Below are positions 36,601 through 46,395 of a stretch of 64,000 bases of DNA, one piece after another. Below the pieces are notes generated by a model that made no database searches, was not told the DNA's origin, and saw only the letters and a list, made by a program, of their open reading frames with translations. The position numbers and the translations under genes are program-made. Source of the DNA: Lumbricus rubellus. Its lineage: Eukaryota > Annelida > Clitellata > Crassiclitellata > Lumbricidae. Location: assembly GCA_945859605.1 (NCBI GenBank), contig OX243824.1, positions 23,519,417 through 23,583,416 on the forward strand. The letters run 5' to 3'. The stretch's first letter is position 1. The number at the start of each line of letters is the position of its first letter.

Positions 36601-36690
36601 CGGTTGGAGCAAGCAACTGAGATGGGACCTAAACTAACAGCAAAGATGCTGGAAGATAAACTGAGAATTGCCGAACAAAACCGACAACGG
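36601..36690 (+). CDS. Stathmin-domain gene exon 3 (GC donor)
   Basis: Thirty codons, RLEQATEMGPKLTAKMLEDK then LRIAEQNRQR. The acceptor is acttctgtag. Only a gc donor (cgg then gcaaga) keeps the frame: reading on meets a stop after RARMIMFIIL, and the nearby gtttat site would break the frame. Confidence 0.85.
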
Positions 36691-36724
36691 GCAAGAATGA
36701 TAATGTTTATTATTTTGTGATGAA

Positions 36725-36749
36725 ATGCTGCTGCTGCTGCTGCTGCTGG

Positions 36750-36784
<35 letters not shown>

Positions 36785-36938
36785 CTGATGATGATGATGA
36801 TGATGATGGTGATGGTGATGGTGATGGTGATGGGGATGGGGATGGGGATGGGGATGGGGATGATGACGATGACGGTGACGGTGACGGTGACGGTGACGGT
36901 GACGGTGACGATGGGGATGGGGATGGGGATGGGGATGG

Positions 36939-36994
<56 letters not shown>

Positions 36995-37051
36995 GGGATG
37001 GGGATGGGGATGGGGATGGGGATGGGGATGGGGATGGGGATGGGGATGGGG

Positions 37052-37089
<38 letters not shown>

Positions 37090-37090
37090 T
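36725..37090. repeat. Compound GAT/GGTGAT/GGGGAT/GGTGAC satellite
   Basis: Successive blocks of gat, ggtgat, ggggat, ggtgac, ggggat, gat and ggggat repeats end with a (cat)n block from 37053. The GAT-to-ATC switch makes the array partly self-complementary. It starts ~35 bp after the gc donor of stathmin exon 3. The long frames of M/G/I/P dipeptides on both strands are translations of the repeat. Confidence 0.96.
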
Positions 37091-37549
37091 TTATTTGGCA
37101 ACCAAATAATTAGGGAAACAAGAACAAATCGAATCAAGCATCAAAGAGAACAGAGTTAACAAATATAAAAAGCAATACTTAACTAATGATGCCAAAAGTT
37201 AGATTTTGATTGCACAGGGGACCCAAAAGGGTCTTGCAACCCCGCTAGGCGAGTCCCCTGGGCGGTAGCATCAAGATGATGATGGCCATTGAGTTGCCAT
37301 AGAGTGGTTCTGACATAGATTATGAAACAAAATAACTATGGAAAAAAACAGCAAACACCTTAACTAAAGCAGCACAGTTACACACACAATCGATGATCAA
37401 AGAACCTGTTGTATGAGGTATAGGCACGGAGGTCATTGGATGGTCGAGAAATACACAAGTACATGTAATAGGGATTTATAATCTAATTTAAGTCGCCACC
37501 AAATTTACTTAATGCGGGAGATAGGATAAATTAGTCACAACGTGCCGGG

Positions 37550-37670
37550 ATAATGATGATGATGATGATGATGATGGCAAAGGCGATGACGACGACAATG
37601 ACGAGGATGATGATGTGGATATGTGGATGATGCAGATTATGATGTGGATGATGATTATGATGTGGATAGT
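37550..37670. repeat. Short GATGAT/GTGGAT microsatellite
   Basis: A second gat-rich array with gacgacgacaatgacg and gtggatgatg variants, 460 bp after the main one. Confidence 0.85.
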
Positions 37671-38242
37671 ATCTTTTCAAGTTGCTAAACTTCATGTTGA
37701 CTTGTATTTGACCCAGAATAGATTCAATTAATTAACTATGGTTTACTTTAATGTATTGCATCTGTTACTGTCCAGAGGTCATCCAATGAGGTGGTTTACA
37801 AAGAGGTCAAAAGGGGTCATGCATATTCAGACAGGTGTAAGGTCTATACCAAATATAATGTCCAAGTCTGTATGTGTCTTATTTTCCAACTTCAGTGGGT
37901 TGGACTTTGCTGGTTGCTTAAATAAGATCTGGCAGCTGTGCATGCATTTAATATGCTTCTCTAACGGCTCGTATTACAAATCTTTGTCAGTAAGACTTCT
38001 ATGGTTGGATGCATATTGGAGGTAGATTCGGTTGCTCTCATCTGCAGTTATTATACTCGGCAGAGATGGTCCTTTGTGTAATTAATATGATGATGTAATT
38101 AAAATGATGATTTGCGTGTCCTTTGATCAACATGGCAGTATCATTATAATATTATACTCAACCAGTTGGTACAGGTAGCTATGCACTGTGGATCCCAGCA
38201 ATAAGAAAGGAGAGAGTAATTTTCATTCATTCATTCATTTAT

Positions 38243-38305
38243 TATGTGCTTTTATATAGCGCCTCTTCAAGGGGACTACTCAGAGGCACTCCCAACCTCA
38301 GCACG
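38243..38305 (-). mobile_element. Family A 3' tail scrap, minus strand
   Basis: gtgcttttatatagcgcctc, ttcaagggg, ctactcagaggcactccc: the reverse complement of the shared SINE/LINE tail, without a head. Confidence 0.75.
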
Positions 38306-38520
38306 GCCAAAGAAAACTGTCTTAAGATGAGAGAGGAAAGCCTGGGAAGGATTTTTACAAAGAGAGCGGAGGGTCAGAGGAAGACCATTCCAGGTTGAGG
38401 GTCCTATATCTGAAGATAGTATCTCTCAACAATGGGTCAGAGGTAGAAAGTTAGGCATCTTGTGTGCACGCCCTTTATGATTATAGATGACTATGCCACT
38501 GAAGAAAATTCAGACTAGTT

Positions 38521-38770
38521 TTGGTGGCTGTTTTGACCTCTTTGTCCCTTGTGCTCAGCGTGCTTTGCTCACAGCAGGTCATTTGCTGTGATAGGTCCCT
38601 CCACATGGAATGGTCTGCCCATTTTCTACAGACTAAGCTCATGTCTAGGCTCTTCCCTGCATTCTCTCACTCTCTCAAGACATTCATTTTCCCCTGGGGC
38701 TTCTGTGCTGAAACTGCCTCTGAATTGACTTTGCTGTTAGAGGTGCTATATAAATTTTTAGTTGCTACAT
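38521..38770 (+). mobile_element. LINE C-terminal/3' tail, plus strand
   Basis: Encodes a decayed CDRSLHMEWSAHFLQTKLMS...SHSLKTFIFP stretch, the WN/LKT.LF pattern at LINE C-termini, followed by gcctctgaattgac...gaggtgctatataaattttt. It is closely related to 45040-45395. It ends just before stathmin exon 4. Confidence 0.72.
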
Positions 38771-38807
38771 GAAAGGAATAATCATGGTGTTGTTTTCTCT
38801 TTGCCAG

Positions 38808-38906
38808 GAGCTTGATAAAGTTCGAAATCTCACGTCGGCATCAAAGATCAGACGACAGTTGCAAGACGCTCAAGAGCAGGACAAGAAAGAGGAGACAATC
38901 AGAGGG
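38808..38906 (+). CDS. Stathmin-domain gene exon 4
   Basis: Thirty-three codons: ELDKVRNLTSASKIRRQLQD then AQEQDKKEETIRG, charged helical sequence. The acceptor is ctttgccag and the donor is aggg then gtaact, phase 0 on both sides. Confidence 0.9.
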
Positions 38907-39014
38907 GTAACTACTTTTAGACTTACTTCCTTCATGTAATGTAATGAAAAATTATTTAGCACCTTTAAGAGAGAGGTCACGTAATGTCCTATGAAAATGT
39001 GCAGATTAATTTAT

Positions 39015-39085
39015 TCGTTATGGGGATTTAGGTAGCGTCCCTTCAAGGCGACTACTCAGAAGCGCTCCTGACCCTAGTACATCTA
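39015..39085 (-). mobile_element. Family A 3' tail scrap, minus strand
   Basis: tagcgtcccttcaaggcga, ctactcagaagcgctcctgacc; the same tail again, followed by a second partial copy near 39220-39260. Confidence 0.65.
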
Positions 39086-39624
39086 AAAAGGACAGTTTTG
39101 AGATGTGCATATAGAAAGAGTCAGAGTGGACCATGGGAAACAAGCAGAGCGAAAAACGGAGTCCAGATGCATTATGTCGCTTATTATAATATGTAAGATT
39201 TTCAGTTGTGTTGTTTAACTTAAGATGACTACCCAGGAGCGCTCCCAACCCCCAGTATGACTACAAAGGACTTTTAAGTTTTGATATATGCATAGAGAGG
39301 GTTAGCCTGTACCAAAAGTGCCTGGGAAACCAAAGTTGTTAGAGGATTGAGATACCAGGTTTTGTAAGCGTGTGGTAATAAATTATCTGAACTAAAGAAC
39401 GCATTGGAAGATTGGATTGCCTTCATCAAATGTCAGATGTGAAACAATTTGTTGTCTTTTACGGGTTTGCAGCGGAGGTCCAAACACATCTGGAACTTGT
39501 GTTAAGATTGTGAAAAGTCGCAGCAATTAAGGTTATCATTATGTAGTTTATTTACCGTTCTAATAAGAATGTTAAGTAAAATTAGTGTTGTAGATGCTTT
39601 GTGTTTGAAGTGGCATGTGAATTT

Positions 39625-40345
39625 CTTAATCACATTTGAAGTTTGTAGATTTTATCTTGTTTTGATTGCATCTGAAGTTTGTAGAGTTTGTCTTGATTAC
39701 ATCTGAAATGTGTAGAGTTTGTCTTGATTACATCTGAAGTTTGTAGATTTTGTCTTGATTACATCTGAAGTTTGTAGATTTTGCCTTGATTTGATTGCAT
39801 CTAAAGTTTGTAGAGTTTGTCTTGATCACAACTCAAGTTTGTAGATTTTTTCTCAATTCCTTCTGAAGTTTGTAGGTTTTGCCTTGTTTGCATCAGAAGT
39901 TTGTAGAGTTTGTCTTTTTTGCATCAGAAGTTTGTAGAGTTTGTCTTCATTGCATCTGGTTTGTTGATTTTGTCTTGATCACATCTGAAGTTTGTAGATT
40001 TTGTCGTTATTAAATCTGAATTTTGTAGATTTTGTCTTGATCACATCTGAAGTTTGTAGAGTTTGTCTTGATCGCATCTGAAGTTTGTAAATTTTGCCTT
40101 GTTTGCATCAGACGTTTGTAGTTTGTCTTCATTGCATTTGATTTGCAGATTTTGTCTTGATTGCATCTGAAATTTGTAGATTTTGTCTTGATTGCATCTG
40201 GTTTGTAGATGTTGTCTTGATTGTGGGCCCCTATCTGAAGCTTATAGATTTTGTCTTGATAGCATTTTTAGTTTGCAGAGTTTGTCTTTATTGCATCAGA
40301 TAGTTGTAGAGTTTGTATTGATAGCATCAGGTTTGCAGATTTATA
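39625..40345. repeat. Minisatellite, ~31-bp unit, in stathmin intron 4
   Basis: More than 20 imperfect copies of agtttgtagattttgtcttg followed by attgcatctga. It ends ~80 bp before the acceptor of exon 5. Confidence 0.93.
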
Positions 40346-40427
40346 CTTCCTGTGTTTGTTTTGTTCCATTCTCCCATTCCATATTTCCATGTTATTTTTA
40401 CATTTTTAAGTTGCGCTGCACTTACAG

Positions 40428-40535
40428 ATCGAAGAGAGACAGAGATCGGCCGGCAAAATCCGAAACAACAAATTGAAAGAACTTGAAGACAAGAAACGAG
40501 AAGCTGCTGTGAAAGCCAAGAATGCAAGAGAAAGG
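40428..40535 (+). CDS. Stathmin-domain gene exon 5
   Basis: Thirty-six codons: IEERQRSAGKIRNNKLKELE then DKKREAAVKAKNARER. The acceptor is cacttacag and the donor is agg then gtaagt (consensus). The KIRNNKLKELE stretch is like the RKNKELKEE end of stathmin helices. Confidence 0.9.
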
Positions 40536-40944
40536 GTAAGTAAATGGAAGATGCCTTGTATGATCTACTCTCTTGCTTTTTTTGGATGAAGAATGGAGCA
40601 TTGTCAAGCCAATACATAACGTGCTTCTTACATAATGATTTTGCAATGTAATTGAGCTGTTGACACATAGCCTACTAAATGCACTTTTTTATAAACATTC
40701 TGACACATTCTGTAAGCATTCAGAAACTTAATTTTGGCCATGCTAGAATTGAGAGCATCTTTGAGTAGTTTCCTTGAAGATGTGATATATAAATTACTAG
40801 ATTGAATGAATGCATGAATTTGTGTTATGCCTTGTCAAGAGATCTGGGTGCTCTGTATATTGTTTACACCATGTTAAATGTCACCACCAATGAATATAGT
40901 TAGCAAAACAATGCACAGTAGGCTGAAAGAGTCACCGTTGTCGG

Positions 40945-40985
40945 ACACACACGCACGCACACACACACACACAAGCACGCAAACA
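40945..40985. repeat. (CA)n microsatellite
   Basis: cacacgcacgcacacacaca run, imperfect. Confidence 0.85.
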
Positions 40986-41711
40986 CCCATACAGTCATGC
41001 CTCTACCATACAACTGAGAACACATACACACACCACGTGGAGCAACCAACGGATTTTATTGACAACTTACCGATGGCATGGATTGGATGTTCAGAATCTC
41101 TGGACCAAGCTGTGACAGGCGACAGTATTCGCACACACGCATTGAGGAAGCCCATCCATGGCGGAAGATGACGCATGTCTTGCTAGCTTTGTGATTATGA
41201 AATATATATGACCATGGTGCAAATGCCCTGGGGCCAGTCGAATTTTTATGGACCAGGTGACTGAGTGGGTACATAAAGTTTATGCTTTGTGTTTTTAAAT
41301 ACAATATTCTTTTCTAAATTGAGAACTGAGTAAATTCATAGTTGTATGTATGAATATATGGTCGTTTAACTTGTAGGCCTACCAACTTATTATTGTCAGC
41401 TTTTAAAAATTCTTTTGTAAAGCCTGAATATAGTTTGGAGGCATGCGCATGACTGTTCTGCTTAAGGCCAGGAATTTCTGTTGCTGGCCCTATGCATACA
41501 TACATACATGCATGTATTCCTTGGTATATGCATTAATACATACATGTATGCTACCTGTATGAATTTTTGGTGGCTTAGTTCTACACAGTGATTCAAATGT
41601 GTCTAGTTTTCAGCTGAATGTTCAATGTGAATGTGATTTTGCTAAACAGATGAGCAGCAATCAATGAATAGAATTTATATAGCGCCTCTTAGAGATCTCT
41701 ACTCAGAGGTG

Positions 41712-41946
41712 TTTTTTGTTTGTTTGTATGCACACTTGTTATAGCGCCTCTTCCAGCTCTCAACCGCTACTCAGAGGCGCTCCCGAATACAGCACGGACA
41801 CTGCATGGGAGTTTCACGCCGAAGCGCTGAGCAACTGCGAGTGAAGGACTTGCCCAAGGTCCCTACGCGGCGACTTGAGGTGGATTCGAACCTCGAACCT
41901 TCCGGCTTCAAGGCAACGACGCCACCACTACACCACCGTGCCTCAC
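41712..41946 (-). mobile_element. tRNA-derived SINE (family A), best full-length copy, minus strand
   Basis: On the minus strand: gaggcacggtggtgtagtgg, ggcgtcgttgccttgaagcc, B box ggttcgaatcc, gggaccttgggcaagtcc, gcgcttcggcgtgaaactcc, then gggagcgcctctgagtagcg and gaggcgctataacaagtgtg. A tail-only piece of the same family (41668-41710) sits directly left of it. It lies in stathmin intron 5. Confidence 0.9.
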
Positions 41947-42413
41947 TACACTTCCACCCAGGCCATGCAAAAAAAGCAGTCTTCAATAGTTGGTGAAACT
42001 GAGAACAGTTTGGGAGGTGTTACAGAGTCAAGGAAAGCCCGTTCCAGGTTGTTGAATCAACCACAGAGAAGTAATGGCATTTTCGCAGAGAGGGTGACAG
42101 GAACCATTAAGTCGCCATGAACAGCAGAGCACAGTGCGGAGATGGCAAAAATTTAAAGCTCACGCAGATAAGAGTATGCCCAGCCTGATATGCAGTGCCA
42201 CACCAAAAATGCAGTACCCTGGCATAAGTCGGATGGGTGTTTTATGTCTCTCTGCACTGTGTAATATCCCAGGTCCATTGTGAACTGAGCATTGCCTTTT
42301 GGCATGGGAAATACCATGTACTTAACCAATTAGTAACTATGATGATGTGTGGTTTAAGATATTTATTAATAGCTTTGATGTTTACCTGATAATGAATTTC
42401 TTTATTTTTTCAG

Positions 42414-42480
42414 GTAAACCGTTTGAAACAGGGAGCGGATGATATAGAGATTGAGAAAGATAACAATTATGATGATTATG
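42414..42480 (+). CDS. Stathmin-domain gene exon 6
   Basis: VNRLKQGADDIEIEKDNNYD then DY, ending in phase 1. The acceptor is a strong T-rich tract ending tttttcag; the donor is tatg then gttagt. Confidence 0.88.
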
Positions 42481-42755
42481 GTTAGTCATTTTGTGCAGTT
42501 TATTTGAATGCAGTACGAGACAATGTAATGTAATGTAGATTTATGTGCACTGTCTTAGAGACATGTGTACATTGTGTATGGGGAACAGACATTGGGAAAT
42601 TTGTGCACTGGGAAGCATATGTGTTGGGAAACATTCGCACTGGGATTCTGGGAAACATGTGCACAGGGAAGCTTGTGTAGTTGTGTACGTATGGGTAAAC
42701 AAGTATTATTATTATCATCATCATTATTTACTGCGTGTTATAAACTATTTTCTAG

Positions 42756-42910
42756 ATGATGATTGGAATCTGGAAAAGGATAATCGTCATAAGATCGGAG
42801 CAGGAACCTCAAACAATAACCGCAGTATGAAACCATCGCTAGGTGGCAGCACAAAGAACAAAGGCAAGAGGGGATCATTCTCAGATGACGATGAAGACTT
42901 TTTCAATTGA
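42756..42910 (+). CDS. Stathmin-domain gene exon 7 with stop
   Basis: Completes D180 and encodes DDWNLEKDNRHKIGAG through SFSDDDEDFFN, then tga at 42908-42910. The tail is low-complexity and acidic. The acceptor is ctattttctag. No convincing polyadenylation signal was seen close downstream. Confidence 0.9.
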
Positions 42911-45039
42911 ACTTAGTTTATTTTTTGGGAGCATGCAAATTTCATACCTATTAGAATTGTCATTTATAATAGGTGAAAGTAGCTTGTTGTCTTTTAAAAA
43001 TACTCAGAAAATTGAAAAGTGGGATGCAAGGTTATAACTGCTATAATGCTGCACTCTGCTTGGTGGCCAAAAATTCTCAAGCCATGAAGAACATTTCTGC
43101 ACCAGTCAGTCTGTTTCAGATCTCAAAAGTATTATGATAGTCAAACTGTAATAATTATGTCCAATGTCCAGGGTTTTCCAATCCCAATATAATCATGTGA
43201 AATTGAAATTCGTCGAGGTATGTAGCCTAACTAACACGAGTTATATAATTGTAGGTATAGTTATCCGAGTTTTATTTTCTTACATATGAATGTTTTATCA
43301 CCATCTAGACTAGCGTAGGAAGTACTAAATTGTGAGTTACTAAAATTTTGGTGTATTAAGTGTTGGGATAAGCACAAACATTCTTATATAGAATTCTTAT
43401 TCTTATACATTCTTATGCAAATTGCTGTTGTGTTTGCACTTCTTTTAAGACAGAGACTAAAGTTTCTGTGGAACTGGTTGTATATTGAAGGTATTGAGCG
43501 AATTTTAATCTCTTCCATTGTCCGTGGTCTAATGCATTGTTGTAAATTGAAGGAAAATTATTTATGCACGATGTAGAGGTACATAAAATTATACAGTGAT
43601 ACGACACTTCCAAACCAGCCATTGGCACACATAAGAGCAATATGGTAAAGGGGTAATGCATGCAACATCTTGCAGAAGCACAGTTTATTCCTTCAAGTGA
43701 GCAGAGAAGCAAATGTGTGTTGAGCAGGGGAAGAAGACATATTGCATCGGGTTCAATCAGTTCCATGTTAAAATCAGGTGAACTGACAGAAAGGGTGGAA
43801 AGCGACATTGGAAGCTGCATCAATTGAAAAAGAAATTGAAGGCAAGGATGAAGTGAGAACAGTGAGAGAGATTACCAGGGTCGTATATATTAGCAGAAGC
43901 TCAAACTTTTCTACAGTTTGGGAGGAGAATCATTCCTCCTTGGCAGTGGAGCAAATCCCATGTGCTATTAGTCAATTAGAGAACTGTAAAAAGCATTGAC
44001 ACAGGGTGAAGGAGGGCAAGGATGGAAGATGTACAAGTAATTCTGGTTCATTGAAATTGGGAAAACTGGTTAAGGTAGCACTTATTGCCTTACTTTTCTT
44101 CTACCATTGTTGATTACCAGTTTAAGCAATAATTATGGGCAAGAACTTCAAAGCAATAATATTATAGTTTCAACTGTTCCGTGACTAACAATCAGACATC
44201 ATTACAAATGGAAATACAATACTGTCTTCTTTCATAATCATAACTTGAAAAATTGGACTTTTTAATGAGTTTACCAAATCTGTAAGTAATTCGGCCACTA
44301 AAGGTCTCTCTTGATATGCTAAGGGATTGCAAGAAATTCTAACTTTCAATCATTTCGAGAATTTGTACAACGCCTTTTCCTGAGAGATCTATCGTAATCA
44401 AAGGTGCTCTACTTAGAAACTCGTAAGGGTTCCAACAATTCACACTGAAAAGTGGCCACACAACTTTGGAATAGGATAGTGTTTCTTAAATATGCAAATT
44501 ACAATGGCAACTTGGAGCAGGGAGAACATTTCAGTATTTGAGCAGTTAATTGTACTTAACACTGAATAGGTCTTGCATAAGCTGTGATGTAATTTTAAGA
44601 AACTCTCGTAGATTCACAGTTGTTGTCTTGCTCAGATCTGCATTGTCTCGTACTGTGATCATTAACGTATTGTGACTATCGCTGCAATATGATGGCTGCT
44701 GCTTTTTTGCTTATCATGTTTTCAATTTTGTCCACGTCTATATGGTGCACATGTCAGCACTTGTGTATAGTATAACTCATTTGGTATTACATAACTTCAT
44801 ACAGTGCGTCTTAGCATACAAGGCACTGTGAAGTGAAGCTTCTGGTTTTGTTGAGCACTTGAATTTCAACATTGTATCCCCATGAGTATGCACTTCATTG
44901 CAAATTCATTTGAAGCAACCGTTAATAACAAATAACGTGTCAATGGAGAGAGCTGATCACAAAGTGCAGGACCAATGAAGACCAATAAAAGCTCGAAATT
45001 TGGAATATATTGATGGTGCAGAACAATTGTGAGTGAAGT

Positions 45040-45395
45040 CATTCACTCACAGTACTATCCGTCTTGGAAAAGGTCTAACCTGTACTGTACTCTTTGCATT
45101 AGAAGCCAAGCGTGTAGTCCTCTCTCTTCGACATCTGTTCGCCCCTTGTGCTATACCGACCATCTTGACCTCTTTGTCTCTTGTGTTTGGAGTGCATTGG
45201 CTTATTTGCTGTTATAGGTCCTTCCACATGGAATGGCCTTTCCCTTCTTGTGCAGGCTAAGCTCATGTCTGGGCTTTTCCCTGCATCTGATCACTCACTC
45301 AAGACATTGCTTTTCCCTGGGGCTTCAGTGCTGAAAGTGCCTCTGAATAGTCTATGCTGGGATAGGTGCTGTATACATTTTGGGAATTGATATGA
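45040..45395 (+). mobile_element. LINE C-terminal/3' tail, plus strand
   Basis: Two overlapping frames together read IGPSTWNGLSLLVQAKLMSG and then SLKTLLFPGASVLKVPLNSL, the C-terminal pattern GPS.WN...LKT.LF of a LINE polymerase protein with a frameshift upstream. The same tail begins as in 38521-38770 (gcctctgaatagtct, ggtgctgtatacat). Confidence 0.75.
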
Positions 45396-46189
45396 TGCCG
45401 ATTTGTAAAGTCTTGGAATCTTTGTGAGTGAACCTTTTATTGCTGTCTTTATAAGCAGGAATATCTACCTGCCTTCGTTTACAACTGCTAGCTTATCATG
45501 CATATTCCGTACATACTTTTTAGTGTAATAATTCTATTTACTAATTATGCAGTAAAATTGTTTCACAATCTGTTTTACTCAATTGTGTTAGTATACCTTT
45601 ATTGATCAAAGATTCTGCAACAGAATTGTTAAGGAGAGTTTGATTTGTGAACATTTTACGATCTACTTGTTGATGGACTTACATCAACTTTGATGGCCAG
45701 TGACCAACTGAGTGTTTATGTTTCTATACAAATTTGCATGTACAGTTACGTTCTAATAACTAAATGTTTAACACAGATCCTCAATATCAAAAGAATCTGT
45801 TTAACTAAGTCATGTCTCGAAATTCTGTTATTAAAAAAACTGGATTTTAAAAGTGTGTCCACTAGTCTTGTAACAGATATTTCCTTCCTAATATAACTCG
45901 TGCTCACTTTATCTGGAGGCACTACTGTTTCTGCCCCTTGTCTTAAGACTTCTCTTTTTCAATGGATTCTTCGCATTGGGAGCGCATCATGAAATAAGAA
46001 AATTATTTGAACAGGCTGAATATCAATCGCCGCCCAAGTTTTAATATTAATTTCTTATCTCTATGAATGTTGTTTCACATAAATTGCATAAGCTCGTTTT
46101 AGGTACATGTGTAGCCTATGTCTTCCCTATGCAGCTCCAGCAGATATGAAGTTATCATATGTATCACGCACTTTTTCATCAACATTTAC

Positions 46190-46395
46190 TCATGCTGCCT
46201 CTCATTAAATCACATTTGTTTTAAAACGTTTCAACAACAGATGCATTTTCACTTTTTTCAGTCATATTTAGCTATGCACGAGTTACTTTAAAATCTGCTG
46301 TTATCTGTCATAGTTATTTTTTAAATGTATGTAATCGTTTTGTGTAAAGCATGTGCACTTATCAGATGCAAATAAAGGTTACTTATTTACATCTG
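46190..46395. repeat. Dispersed repeat, second copy of 19550-19870
   Basis: caacaacagatgcattttca, atttagctatgcac, aaaatctgctgttat and tcagatgcaaataaaggtta in the same order as the 19.6-kb copy. Confidence 0.6.

Larger units (their letters stand above)
35022..42910 (+). other. Stathmin-domain protein gene (STMND1-like), 7 coding exons
   Basis: A 230-residue protein assembled from seven exons in frame. Stathmins bind tubulin through a long helix and regulate microtubule dynamics. Visible features: MGSGLSKK, a myristoylation-type N-terminus followed by lysine-rich sequence (membrane targeting likely); an Ala/Pro/Lys linker; PVAFEIKFEEK (residues ~34-44), like the beta-hairpin AFEI/AFEL start of stathmin domains; KHPPKRLQRLEQ; then a highly charged helix (~59-165) with K-x-E-x-R heptad-like spacing; and an acidic C-terminus SFSDDDEDFFN. 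The MG start plus stathmin domain is the layout of vertebrate STMND1, hence the comparison, but family assignment is from memory and pattern. Introns are gt-ag except intron 3, which is gc-ag. The gene is head to head with PRKAB and tail to tail with ATXN3. Confidence 0.8.

Noticed and set aside
36634..37159. Open frames of 144 and 167 codons
   Set aside because: Translations of the GAT/GGGGAT satellite; pure dipeptide repeats. The real exon here is 36601-36690 in a different context.
43413..43823. 136-codon minus-strand frame
   Set aside because: No recognisable motif; lies in the probable 3' flank of the stathmin gene.
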